Source: JBDTCS01 sp039923455
GTDB taxonomy: Bacteria; Bacteroidota; Ignavibacteria; Palsa-1295
NCBI GenBank assembly: GCA_039923455.1
Contig: JBDTCS010000080.1
Span: 1 to 64,000 of the forward strand
Length of the DNA stretch: 64,000 nucleotides
Direction of reading: 5' to 3'
Each line of letters opens with the position of its first letter. The stretch's first letter is position 1. Shown here one piece after another: positions 27,780 to 36,334 of this stretch. Position numbers and translations under genes: made by a program. Under the pieces are notes generated by a model. The model ran no database searches, was not told the DNA's origin, and saw only the letters and a list, made by a program, of their open reading frames with translations.

Positions 27780-27975
27780 TGTTTCCATCGGAGCAAAATC
27801 GGTGTCTAAATGCATGTATCTCAGCGTCGGCAGCTTTAGTCGGTGTACCCGGCAACCCAAGACCCCGCGGACTTGTTCACGGGGACGAATTCCGGGCGAA
27901 AACGATGGGCGCTTACCAAAATGGCTGCTTAGCAGAGAGCACCCCTCTACGTCTGTTAAAATTACGTAGAACTTC
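27780..27975. ncRNA. Possible structured RNA of unknown class
   Basis: Between divergent lipoprotein genes, three nested helices can be drawn: GCAGC 27830-27834 with GCTGC 27924-27928, CCCGG 27848-27852 with CCGGG 27892-27896, and CCCCG 27863-27867 with CGGGG 27880-27884, separated by an asymmetric internal loop. A further 7-bp inverted repeat (TCTACGT / ACGTAGA) lies at about 27946-27970. A rod with a central bubble recalls 6S RNA, but no sequence signature was identified. Strand cannot be decided. It could equally be a cis-regulatory leader. Confidence 0.28.
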
Positions 27976-28074
27976 TATTCAACTAATTACGCATTAACCG
28001 ATTAGCAGAATCGTATTATGGCCACGTCTCCTCGGTCGCTTTTAGCACCACAATCATCTACCCCAAAGGGGGGT

Positions 28075-28452
28075 ATGCATTTCTTTGCTTACGTCTTCGC
28101 AGTAGCACTTTTCGTTGGCTGCGCGGCGCAACAACTTCCGTTTCATGGATTCAGCGATGCTTCGGGGCTCGACAAAGCCGATACCTACGTTCTTTCCCAG
28201 TCGGTAGGTGGCAAGCTCGATCCAAACAATCTTGCGCAGGAAGACCAGCGTTATAATCATAACAACATCGCCTACAACAGAACTGAAGAAGGCTACTATC
28301 AGTGGGGAGCAAAGCTCTACGGCATGGGCTACCGCGATATTTATTACGTCCGCGATCTCGAGCCTCGTGCATTTCGCCGCGCCTTGCTCGATGTCTATGA
28401 TCAAGCGATACAAGCCGGCTTCGAAGATTCCGAGAAGATGAACGGTAAGTAG
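28075..28452 (+). CDS. Small lipoprotein
   Basis: 125 residues from ATG 28075, preferred over 28018 because of the strong AAAGGGGGG ribosome site just upstream and the signal peptide MHFFAYVFAVALFVGC with lipobox Cys16. The mature part is acidic and aromatic-rich (NRTEEGYYQWGAKLYGMGYR, DIYYVRDLEPRAF). Family not recognised. Its last codons (AAC GGT AAG TAG) are the first unit of a tandem repeat running past the stop. Followed by a large helical-repeat protein gene. Confidence 0.7.
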   Translation: MHFFAYVFAVALFVGCAAQQLPFHGFSDASGLDKADTYVLSQSVGGKLDPNNLAQEDQRYNHNNIAYNRTEEGYYQWGAKLYGMGYRDIYYVRDLEPRAFRRALLDVYDQAIQAGFEDSEKMNGK

Positions 28453-28496
28453 ATGAGCGGTAAGTAGATGAGCGGTAAGTAAATGAGCGGTAAGTA
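28437..28496. repeat. 15-bp tandem repeat across a stop codon (4 units)
   Basis: Units of GATGAGCGGTAAGTA (first with A for G, last starting with A). Unit 1 contains the lipoprotein stop; units 2-4 repeat ATG-AGC-GGT-AAG-stop in the same frame, giving miniature frames of four residues. Confidence 0.9.
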
Positions 28497-28604
28497 ATTT
28501 ATAATTGTGTTGAACAGAAACGAAGCGCTCCCTATCGTGAGGATGGGTGAGCCTTTCACGAATACGCACTGCACCTTATCATATTAAGTTCGAGATAACA
28601 ACCG

Positions 28605-30485
28605 ATGTCAGTCGATACCGAGAATATTCCATCCACTAACGCTGCACTTGCACTTAAAGCGATACTCGGCAGCGTACCTGCTTCGAGATCGAAAGCCGCA
28701 AGCGCGATTGAGAAATACATCGGCCTCACGAAAGAGGGAAAGCAGTGGAAGTTCGAATTAACCGAAGCCGGTGAAGCGATTGATTCGCGCTATCGCCAGA
28801 CCTTCCAACTCGCTGAGGAAAAAGGGCCTCGCGATCGTGACGTTGTTAGCCAAATGACGGAGCTTGCGAGCGAGTGGTCGAGCTATCCCGGTGTTGTCGA
28901 GAACACGGCTAACGATCATCTCGAAGCAGAGAAGCCAGAGCTTGCCGTAGACGTCGTAGCGACCGCGATGAAAGAGTGGGCATCACTCGTGAAAAAAGCT
29001 GGCGTAAAATTACCGGAGCAACTTATCGGCGGTACGCCGGGCAATGTGCTCTTTGTGCAATTGCTCGCGAACTACGAGTTCACACTCGAACGTGCAGGCG
29101 ATCTCGAAAAAGCGCTCGGAGTTGCAAAGCTTGCACGTGCACTCGAGCCTTCAGATCCGGAGAATATTCTCAGTTCGATCGTCTCGCTTTCTATTCGCGT
29201 CGGCGAGTGGGAAGAAGCGCTGAATGAACTTGACAGAGTTCCGGAATCAGTTGCGCCATTCGCACTCTATGGTCGCGCACTTGCATTCTTCAAAGGTGGA
29301 CAATTAGAGAACGCTTCCTCGGCAATTCAAAACGCGTTGCGTTACTGGCCTTCGGTTGCCGAGGGCATCAGCCGAGAGTGGAAGACCGGCACTCCGATGC
29401 CGAAACCTGGCGAAGCTGTCAGCGAACTTCAAGTGCTCTATGGCTATTTCGAAGTCTTCGGTCCGGCATGGGCCGCGGTCGAAGGGGCGTTGGAGTGGCT
29501 CCGTGGCGAAGAAAAGAAGTTCAAAGTCTCGGGTGGAAAACCTGCACAGCATGTTGGACTTACGCGCTCAGGTCTGAAGACCGATGGGCACGGGAATATA
29601 CTTCCGCCGACGTCCGAGCAGGAAGATATGATTGCGAATGCGAAAGTCATTGGCAGCGACGAGTTCGTCCGATTCCTCGAAGTGCAACGCAACTCCTATG
29701 TGTATGATCTTACCGAGCGTGGCAAAGCGCTCGAAGATGAGTTGCTGGGTCTCTTCCGTAAGGACATGAAATTCCATGACAGACTCGATGCGATCAAAGG
29801 CTTGCTCGAACAGTGGCCCGGGCACACGAGCGCTGCGGTTTCGCTCGCGAGATTTTATGTATCGGAAAAGAAGCTCGATCAAGCGGTCGATACGTTAGAG
29901 AAGTCGATCTTCGCCTTGCAAACATTCTGGCCCGATGATCTGATCGAAACAGGCAAGCTGGAAATCGAGTGGGCTGGCAACAAACCGATGCTGACCGCAT
30001 ACGCGCACATGGTGCTCGATTGTGCCGAAGCCGGTGAATTGCAGGCGGGCAGAGATTTTGCGACCGATTATCTTACGATCAATCCGAAGGACAATCTCGG
30101 TGTTCGTCAAAAAGCGATCGAGCTTGCCATTCGCACCGGCGACATTGATGGAGCGCTCACACTAATCGATAACGCATTCGATCCGCAGTCCGCACACAAT
30201 ATTTTTGGACGCGCACTTGCATACTTCATTCAAGGCAAACGCGATGAAGCAAATGTTGCGCTCACACTCGCTGTGCAAAACCGTCCGAAGATTTATCGCG
30301 AGTTGACGGCCGACAAACATCGCATGCCGCACAATTACAACCCGGGCTTCGTGCTGTATTTCAGCGCAGAAGAAGCGTACAACTACAACGTACTATGGAG
30401 TACCCTATGGCGTAACACGCTCGGCGCCCTCGCGTGGCTCCGCAAAGATGGCCGCAAAGCGTTGCTGGAAGCACCCAAGGAGTAG
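28605..30485 (+). CDS. Large helical-repeat (TPR-like) protein
   Basis: 626 residues, all helical, without signal peptide. TPR-like pairs recur: YEFTLERAGDLEKALGVAKL, SIRVGEWEEALNELDRVP, LARFYVSEKKLDQAVDTLEK, AIRTGDIDGALTLIDNAF, RALAYFIQGKRDEANVALTL. Between residues 320 and 410 lies a less repeat-like segment. Probably a cytosolic scaffold; no enzyme motif found. It has weak resemblance in style only to the protein at 5243-6808. The gene follows a lipoprotein gene and ends in its own terminator. Confidence 0.75.
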   Translation: MSVDTENIPSTNAALALKAILGSVPASRSKAASAIEKYIGLTKEGKQWKFELTEAGEAIDSRYRQTFQLAEEKGPRDRDVVSQMTELASEWSSYPGVVENTANDHLEAEKPELAVDVVATAMKEWASLVKKAGVKLPEQLIGGTPGNVLFVQLLANYEFTLERAGDLEKALGVAKLARALEPSDPENILSSIVSLSIRVGEWEEALNELDRVPESVAPFALYGRALAFFKGGQLENASSAIQNALRYWPSVAEGISREWKTGTPMPKPGEAVSELQVLYGYFEVFGPAWAAVEGALEWLRGEEKKFKVSGGKPAQHVGLTRSGLKTDGHGNILPPTSEQEDMIANAKVIGSDEFVRFLEVQRNSYVYDLTERGKALEDELLGLFRKDMKFHDRLDAIKGLLEQWPGHTSAAVSLARFYVSEKKLDQAVDTLEKSIFALQTFWPDDLIETGKLEIEWAGNKPMLTAYAHMVLDCAEAGELQAGRDFATDYLTINPKDNLGVRQKAIELAIRTGDIDGALTLIDNAFDPQSAHNIFGRALAYFIQGKRDEANVALTLAVQNRPKIYRELTADKHRMPHNYNPGFVLYFSAEEAYNYNVLWSTLWRNTLGALAWLRKDGRKALLEAPKE

Positions 30486-30519
30486 ATCGATCGACCGCTC
30501 GATCCGAAGGATGATTTAC

Positions 30520-30557
30520 AAAGAGTGATGTTTCGAAAGTTCGAGACATCACTCTTT
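30520..30557. terminator. Bidirectional terminator
   Basis: AAAGAGTGATGTTTCGA pairs with TCGAGACATCACTCTTT (one mismatch), followed by T on the right and A on the left, between convergent genes. Confidence 0.9.
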
Positions 30558-30583
30558 TTCTTTTCTCACTCCAACACAATTTC

Positions 30584-30982
30584 TTACTCCACTCCAAGTA
30601 TCATGATGGGGAATTCCTTTTTTGTCACCCATTCATCCCTCTCGAGCGCCTGCATTGCGATCGAGGTGAATCCGTACTCTTGCAAATAGAGATCAGTGAT
30701 GCGCTTATACCAAAGGACTTGTGGGCTTGTGAATTCGATAGTCCAGGTTTCGTTGCTCGGGTTGACCGTGCCATCTTTGAAAATGACGGCGATGCGTATC
30801 GTGATTGGTTTTTCGCTTGCGTGATCTTCGCTACGCCAGAGCGCCGCTATATCGACGCTGATTTTTCCGACGACAGGAACGGTCGGCGTGTGCAATTCGA
30901 AGATGATGTCGCGCGCGTCGCAGAGTCCGTTTTCCTTTACGACAAATTCCTCACAACAGATTAGCCACGATACTTCAGCCAT
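30584..30982 (-). CDS. Conserved-looking hypothetical protein
   Basis: 132 residues, no signal peptide or membrane segment, a beta-rich profile: WLICCEEFVV, IIFELHTPTVPVVGKISVDI, ITIRIAVIFKDGT, TWTIEFTSPQ. The alternation suggests a small beta-sandwich. No domain is recognised. It lies 90 bp downstream of arfB and is probably in the same leftward transcript. Confidence 0.6.
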   Translation of the reverse strand: MAEVSWLICCEEFVVKENGLCDARDIIFELHTPTVPVVGKISVDIAALWRSEDHASEKPITIRIAVIFKDGTVNPSNETWTIEFTSPQVLWYKRITDLYLQEYGFTSIAMQALERDEWVTKKEFPIMILGVE

Positions 30983-31072
30983 AGTAGATTTTGAGAATGG
31001 GTTTTGAATGTTGATATTATCTGTGCAAAGTTACGAGGTAAAGTGGAGGGATGTGCGAGTGACGGGAATCGA

Positions 31073-31522
31073 TCAATCTTCTTCCTTCCTGCTTCGTGCT
31101 TTCTTTTTTGCCCCATGGATTTTCTTCGAGGCAATACGCGCTTCCTTGGCACCGCGGGTGGACTTCGTCGGTTTGCGGCGCTTAGGGCGTTTGAATCCAT
31201 CGGCGAGTAGCTGCACGAGTTTACGCGTCGCTTCGGTCTTATTTCGAAGCTGACTGCGATGTTCTTGCGCGGTGATCTGCAAAACGCCGTCGGTGTCGAG
31301 CCTTGAGCTCAGGCGCTGCATCAGCCAAAGCCGGTCATCTTCGCGAATGCTGGGGCTATGCGCAAGATCAAACGTTAGTTCAACTTGCGTCGATGTTTTG
31401 TTGACATGCTGACCGCCCGGTCCGCTCGAACGGACGAAGCGAAAATTTATTTCGGCCATCGGAATTCGGAGGTTTGGCGTGACCTCTATTATATTCTGTC
31501 GTTCTGTCTCCTCGCTATTCAC
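31073..31522 (-). CDS. arfB: Peptidyl-tRNA hydrolase ArfB (YaeJ)
   Basis: 149 residues. The release-factor catalytic motif GGQ is at 36-38 in RSSGPGGQHVNKTSTQVEL; the globular domain ends near residue 110 and a strongly basic tail (KRPKRRKPTKSTRG, KKARSRKEED) follows, the tail that ArfB inserts into the empty mRNA channel. It rescues ribosomes stalled without a stop codon. Confidence 0.95.
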   Translation of the reverse strand: MNSEETERQNIIEVTPNLRIPMAEINFRFVRSSGPGGQHVNKTSTQVELTFDLAHSPSIREDDRLWLMQRLSSRLDTDGVLQITAQEHRSQLRNKTEATRKLVQLLADGFKRPKRRKPTKSTRGAKEARIASKKIHGAKKKARSRKEED

Positions 31523-31545
31523 GCGACCTTCTCGCTTGTTATTCG

Positions 31546-31914
31546 TTACGCCGTCTTAAAAAACACTCGCACGTAACCAACAAAGATGAGGAAAAGAACG
31601 ATCAAATGCAATCCGATCCGAATCAGCACTCCTCCGCCGCGATCGAGGTTTGCGATGAACTCCAGAATGAATTCGATTACAGGTTCCAGCACGCGCACAG
31701 CTAATGCGAAGATTCCGACCACACCGATCATCAGCAATAGCGCCTTATAATAGGAATCCAGTTGCAGCGTCGTGATCATGTTCCACATCACGCCCTCGGC
31801 CAAACCGAGCAAGAGCGCGCTCTCGAGCAAAATAAAACTTCGCCGTTGTGGTACAGCGCGCACAACCGGATTGCTGTGTACTCGCGGACTTACCTTCTTT
31901 TTTGATGGTGGCAT
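31546..31914 (-). CDS. Small membrane protein
   Basis: 122 residues with a basic N-terminus (PPSKKKVSPR) and three to four hydrophobic helices: SFILLESALLLGLAEGVMWN, LLLMIGVVGIFALAVRVL, and LIRIGLHLIVLFLIFVGYVR. Probably a small inner-membrane protein. Unrecognised. A TATATTCG element 31 bp upstream (31952-31945) is a candidate promoter box. Confidence 0.6.
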   Translation of the reverse strand: MPPSKKKVSPRVHSNPVVRAVPQRRSFILLESALLLGLAEGVMWNMITTLQLDSYYKALLLMIGVVGIFALAVRVLEPVIEFILEFIANLDRGGGVLIRIGLHLIVLFLIFVGYVRVFFKTA

Positions 31915-31944
31915 TATTTGTTGTCGCCGTGATATATTCTGCTA

Positions 31945-31952
31945 CGAATATA
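31945..31952 (-). promoter_or_regulatory. Candidate -7/-10 box TATATTCG
   Basis: TATATTCG on the minus strand 31 bp before a start codon; the same octamer precedes two other genes (49597, 51952). It resembles TAnnTTTG with one change. No convincing -33 box. Confidence 0.3.
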
Positions 31953-31992
31953 CCGAATGCAACACGGCTCAGGAGCGTACGTGCAAAACCAA

Positions 31993-32745
31993 TCAATAAT
32001 ATCCTACTTGCACAGAAAGCAGTGCACCGTAATTTGTGTGCAATTTATTTATGTCAGCAAAAAGCGTGACACCCAAACCGAGAAACGCGAACGGAGAGTA
32101 ACTCGCTTGTATTTGAATCGGCACACCTATACCACCATCGTAGCTGTTCGGTGGAATTGCTCCGGTACTATCGATCGGTGGTGGGAAGCCGCGACGAAAG
32201 CGGGTACGGACCGAATACTCTTCGTAGCCTAAGCCAAGCGAGAATGCTGCGTAAAATCCATCGCCCTCTGGAGCGAGAAATCCAAGATCATATCCGCTGA
32301 TCGCGTAGCCGTACAAGAGATCGAACTCATGATAGCTCGTGCGACTCGCACCGCGACCCGTGCTGCTCGCGCTCATAAAACTTGCGCTATAGACATCACT
32401 CCCGCGTTGATACGCAACACTGCCACCCATTGCAAGCGGAAGCGCATCCTTAAAAGCAAGATTGCCTCCCACCCCAAAGATGCCACGAAAGTGATCATGC
32501 TTCCGAATTGCCCGAGGTGGCAATCCGCGGCCCGGCTCAATCTCATCGGTAACCACGTCCTTGGTAACAACGTCTTTCGTGACAACGTCCTGTGACGCAG
32601 AACCGGAATCGAAAAAAGAGCTCAAACCCGCACGATCAATCTGCTGTGCGTGTGCGACCGGAATGAAAAAGACCGGAAGGAGCAGGAGCGGCCCGAGAGC
32701 CAATGCGATTAAAAAGTAGAAACCTGAATTAATTTTACTAACCAT
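31993..32745 (-). CDS. Outer-membrane beta-barrel protein
   Basis: 250 residues from ATG 32745 (MVSKINSGFYFLIALALGPL, a signal peptide ending AHAQQ). A linker with a 5-residue repeat DVVTK-DVVTK-DVVTD leads to strands typical of a small barrel: GIFGVGGNLAFKDAL, GSVAYQRGSDVYSASFMS, FYAAFSLGLGYEEYSVRTRF and the aromatic end LLSVQVGYY. Probably an outer-membrane protein of about eight to ten strands; ligand unknown. Convergent neighbours are absent; it is divergent from the M16 gene. Confidence 0.7.
   Translation of the reverse strand: MVSKINSGFYFLIALALGPLLLLPVFFIPVAHAQQIDRAGLSSFFDSGSASQDVVTKDVVTKDVVTDEIEPGRGLPPRAIRKHDHFRGIFGVGGNLAFKDALPLAMGGSVAYQRGSDVYSASFMSASSTGRGASRTSYHEFDLLYGYAISGYDLGFLAPEGDGFYAAFSLGLGYEEYSVRTRFRRGFPPPIDSTGAIPPNSYDGGIGVPIQIQASYSPFAFLGLGVTLFADINKLHTNYGALLSVQVGYY
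32549..32593. repeat. 15-bp tandem repeat in a coding region (3 units)
   Basis: Three units encoding DVVTK/DVVTK/DVVTD in the linker of the barrel protein; nucleotide units differ at a few positions. Confidence 0.85.
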
Positions 32746-32973
32746 CCTCAAAGCCAAGTGTAGATTCAATTCTATATATATCTTACATCAAAACGAGCTA
32801 AATGCTCCCTATAATAAGACACTTTTCGGACGCAGTTTGCACAGTTGTAGCTCGAATCATTTTTTCGGGCAACCTCACATCCGAAACTCCGAGCTATTCT
32901 CCGCGTAGTTTTGCAGTTCAGCGGCAGAACGTCCCAACGCTTGGGAGCATCACACAATCAGCTTTTTTCGCTT

Positions 32974-34386
32974 ATGCAAAGGTATTTTCTTTCCTCGTCA
33001 CTATTCCTGCTCCTTCTGGCAGGATCAGTTCTTGGCACGACTAATTCGTGCGGACAAACTTTGAAAAAGCAGCGAATGACACCCGTCACGAGCAAAAGTA
33101 TTTTTCAAAAAAAGACTTTAGCTAACGGACTGGAGATCATCGTAGTCGAGAATCATCTCGCACCGATCGCGACCGTCGTCTATGTTGCCAAGAACGGATC
33201 ATTCACCGAACCGGATGAATTCGCCGGACTCTCGCATTTGTACGAGCACATGTTCTTCAAGAAGAACAAAGTGATCGCAAGCGAAGATGACTTCAACGAA
33301 CGCAACCGCGAACTCGGCATGTCGAACAATGCATCGACAGGTGAAGAGGTCGTCGAGTATCATTTCACGATGCCGGCAGCACAACTCAAAGAAGGCATTG
33401 AGTTTATGTCATTCGCGATCAAGTCACCCGCGTTCGACTCCGGTGACATCGAGCGTGAACGTGAAGTTGTGCTCGGTGAGTTCGATCGGAACGAGGCCGA
33501 TCCGTTCTTCGCACTATCTCGTGCGACAGACAGCGCAATGTGGGGCGATCTGCTTGTGCGAAAGGAGCCGCTCGGTCAACGACCTGTGATCAAAGCCGCG
33601 ACGCCTCCGAAGATGTTTGCGATACAACACAAGTTCTATATTCCGAATAATTCTGCGCTCCTGATTTCCGGTGATGTCGATCCGCAACAAGTCTATAAAC
33701 TTGTTGAGCAATATTTAGGTGATTGGGAACGCGGACCTGCCCCGTTTCCAACATATTTGCCGCCACCTTTTGCGCCACTGAAAAAACAGCTTATCGTTCG
33801 AGAGGCGCCGGATGTGCCGATTGTGGCGGTGTCACTCAACTACTTCGGACCGAGTGTGGGCAAAGACGATGAGAATACGTATTGTGCCGATCTATTCTCG
33901 ACGATCGTTAACAGCAGCACTTCGCATCTTTACAAAGCGCTCGTCGATTCCGGACTTGCGCAAGTTGTTAGCATGAGCTACTACACCCAACAGAATACCG
34001 GACCAATCACGATACAACTTCAGGCGGTACCATCGAAGGCAAAGCCGGCAATCGCGAAATTGCAGGAGGAGATGACACATTGGATGTCACCGGATTACTA
34101 CACCGATCAGGAAATGCATAACGCAGCCGAGAAACTTGCAATTCAACGATTATATGATCAAGAGAACCCAGCGAGTTTCATAACATCATCCGGTTCGTTC
34201 GCTTGGGCGATCACTGGTCTTGATTACTACACGCATTACATCGAAAATGTACGGAGCGTGACGCGAGAGCAGCTCAATCAGTATCTCGCAAAATATGTAA
34301 TCGGCCAACCGTACGTTATGGCTGTCGGGGCAAGCAAGCCAACGCTCGATGCACTCCAACTCAAGGCAACGGAGGTATTGAAATGA
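32974..34386 (+). CDS. M16 zinc peptidase, catalytic partner
   Basis: 470 residues from ATG 32974, which begins the signal peptide MQRYFLSSSLFLLLLAGSVL; the open frame further upstream lacks export features. Inverted zinc motif H88-L-Y-E91-H92 in LSHLYEHMFF, and the downstream glutamate region DIEREREVVLGEFDRNEADP. The later part has the inactive-domain fold of M16. It should be a periplasmic clamshell protease. Its stop overlaps the start of the non-catalytic partner by ATGA, so translation is probably coupled and the two form a heterodimer. Confidence 0.92.
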   Translation: MQRYFLSSSLFLLLLAGSVLGTTNSCGQTLKKQRMTPVTSKSIFQKKTLANGLEIIVVENHLAPIATVVYVAKNGSFTEPDEFAGLSHLYEHMFFKKNKVIASEDDFNERNRELGMSNNASTGEEVVEYHFTMPAAQLKEGIEFMSFAIKSPAFDSGDIEREREVVLGEFDRNEADPFFALSRATDSAMWGDLLVRKEPLGQRPVIKAATPPKMFAIQHKFYIPNNSALLISGDVDPQQVYKLVEQYLGDWERGPAPFPTYLPPPFAPLKKQLIVREAPDVPIVAVSLNYFGPSVGKDDENTYCADLFSTIVNSSTSHLYKALVDSGLAQVVSMSYYTQQNTGPITIQLQAVPSKAKPAIAKLQEEMTHWMSPDYYTDQEMHNAAEKLAIQRLYDQENPASFITSSGSFAWAITGLDYYTHYIENVRSVTREQLNQYLAKYVIGQPYVMAVGASKPTLDALQLKATEVLK

Positions 34387-35732
34387 GAACTACACAAATC
34401 ACCAATCTACAATCTTTCATGAAGCGTCGTAGCGGCCTACTCACTGTTCCCCTACTTGCGGTTTTCTTGCTATGTGCAGTCACACCGACGGTTCAAGCAC
34501 AAGTGCAGGATTTCAAAGTCGATGGTATTCACGTAATCTTGCAGCCGTCAAAGGCCAATCAGATCGTCTCGGTGCTTGTTGGCATCGAAGGTGGGTATGG
34601 TCGCGGAGAAACGGAGAATCCGGCATTGGCGGATATCACCGCCAATCTAACAATCGCAAGTGGCTCGGAAAAATATCCGAAGAACACCTATCGTGATGAA
34701 CTCTCGCGACTTGTCAGCTCGATCTCCGCAGGTGCCGGTTCGTACAGCACCACGTACTCACTCTCTTGCGTCAGACCGAAGTTCGATGAATCTTGGAATA
34801 TTTTTTCGGATGTCATTCGAAATCCACTTTATGACCAAGACGAACTGGATCATTTGAAGGAGCAATTGGTCACCGAAATTCTTGGCCGTAAAGCTGAACC
34901 CGAAGGCTACGCATCGTTCATGGTCGATAGCATTTGGTCTGCCGGGTATCGCACAGGACGTATCGTCGAGGCAGTAGATGTTCAGGCCGTCACGACAGAA
35001 TCTGCGAAGGCATTTCACGACAAAGAGATCGAGCGTTCGCGCATGACGATTGTTGTGGTCGGCGATATCACAGCGGATATTTTGAAAGCGAAAATCCACA
35101 AGGATTTTGGGCCTGTCAAAGCAGGCACGTATAAGCATCAACCGTTCGACAAGATACTCGGCAATCAGCGCACAGATCTGGTTGTCGATGATCGTGTCGT
35201 TCCGACAGCCTATATCTTTGGGCGTTATCGTGGCATCGGCCGCAAAGATGCGGACTACTTTCCGTTGCTCATCGGTGCACTGATCCTTGACGACAGACTC
35301 TACGAAGAGGTGCGCACGAAACGCAATCTGAGCTATGCACCTCATTCGAGGCTCGGCGGTCGCGGTGGTAATTATTACGGCTCGATCAGCGTGTCGACTA
35401 CGATGCCGGACTCTACGATCAATGTCATCACTCGCGAGCTGAATAAAATTCGCACCGAAGGCGTGACACCAAAGGAGTTGAAAGACAGACGTGCCGAGTT
35501 CATAACGGAATTCTATATGGCTGGGCAGACAAATCTCGCCCAGGCGTTCCGATTGTTCAACGCAGAGATGGAGACGGGCAGTTGGAAGAACGCGCTCAAC
35601 GTGCTACCGGAGCTAAACAAGGTCACCGTTGCTCAGGTGCAGGCCGCGATGGCGAAATACCTGCACAATGTACTATGGACGGCAGTTGGTGAGCGCTCCA
35701 AAATGGATCGGAAGCTCTTTCTCTTCCAATAG
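34383..35732 (+). CDS. M16 peptidase-like protein, non-catalytic partner
   Basis: 449 residues: signal peptide near LLTVPLLAVFLLCAVTPTVQ (start could also be the internal ATG at 34419), then an M16 fold (VSVLVGIEGGYGRGETENPA, NPALADITANLTI) where the zinc motif HxxEH is replaced by a sequence without histidines. The R-Y type C-terminal substrate-binding region is kept (DDRLYEEVRTKRNLSYAPHS). Typical of the beta-MPP or YmxG-like partner. ATGA overlap with the catalytic gene. Confidence 0.9.
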   Translation: MRTTQITNLQSFMKRRSGLLTVPLLAVFLLCAVTPTVQAQVQDFKVDGIHVILQPSKANQIVSVLVGIEGGYGRGETENPALADITANLTIASGSEKYPKNTYRDELSRLVSSISAGAGSYSTTYSLSCVRPKFDESWNIFSDVIRNPLYDQDELDHLKEQLVTEILGRKAEPEGYASFMVDSIWSAGYRTGRIVEAVDVQAVTTESAKAFHDKEIERSRMTIVVVGDITADILKAKIHKDFGPVKAGTYKHQPFDKILGNQRTDLVVDDRVVPTAYIFGRYRGIGRKDADYFPLLIGALILDDRLYEEVRTKRNLSYAPHSRLGGRGGNYYGSISVSTTMPDSTINVITRELNKIRTEGVTPKELKDRRAEFITEFYMAGQTNLAQAFRLFNAEMETGSWKNALNVLPELNKVTVAQVQAAMAKYLHNVLWTAVGERSKMDRKLFLFQ

Positions 35733-35764
35733 GGTTAGTCTCTTTTCAGAACCAATACCGGATC

Positions 35765-36235
35765 ATGAAAAGAACAAACTTTCTGTTTTTGCTCGCTTTT
35801 GCTATCGTGACGACTGCGGCTTTCCTATCGTGGGGCTGCAGTTCGACACAGGATATTCACAAAGGAGCGGTGAAGTATGATATTGCTAAGATCGACACGA
35901 ATCACGGCCTTGGGTATCCTTACGAGTTCAATCGAGCGTTCGATCTTCGCAAGGCAAAGCTCTTCGAGCCTGCTGCCTATGTCTATATAAATCTCTATCC
36001 AAAATTCAAAGATAGCGTTGTACATCAGTGCATCGAGATGGAGGATGAGGTTCGCGCGTTCGATACGAATTACTCGGTGCCCTACTACATTCGGCAATCG
36101 CTTGCCACCGAAGGCTTGCAAGATCCGGAGATCGTGAATCACAAGACGATGCAAGTCAATAAGCCCGCGCTGAGCGTTCGTTACAAGTGGGCGGATGGCT
36201 TGCTCGAAGATCTCTATCAGTACGGCATCAAGTAA
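35765..36235 (+). CDS. Lipoprotein
   Basis: 156 residues, signal peptide with lipobox Cys25 (LSWGC). The mature part is aromatic-rich with TNHGLGYPYEFNRAFDLRKA and YKWADGLLEDLYQYG. Not recognised. It lies 32 bp after the M16 pair and has a terminator behind it, so it is probably the third gene of that operon and may belong to the same envelope complex (inference). Confidence 0.7.
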   Translation: MKRTNFLFLLAFAIVTTAAFLSWGCSSTQDIHKGAVKYDIAKIDTNHGLGYPYEFNRAFDLRKAKLFEPAAYVYINLYPKFKDSVVHQCIEMEDEVRAFDTNYSVPYYIRQSLATEGLQDPEIVNHKTMQVNKPALSVRYKWADGLLEDLYQYGIK

Positions 36236-36271
36236 TCGTAAGTAGTGTAGCAGTCAGAAATTTGAGAAACG

Positions 36272-36307
36272 AAAAAGCCCACGCATCAAATGCGTGGGCT
36301 TTTTTCC
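36272..36307. terminator. Bidirectional terminator
   Basis: AAAAGCCCACGCA pairs with TGCGTGGGCTTTT, followed by T on the right and preceded by A on the left. Confidence 0.93.
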
Positions 36308-36334
36308 TGGTGTCCGGTCTTTCGACCTAAGATC

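Noticed and set aside
27780..27975. TPP or cobalamin riboswitch in this structured segment
   Set aside because: Neither the TPP CTGAGA/ACCTGATC signatures nor the B12-box GCCACTG are present.
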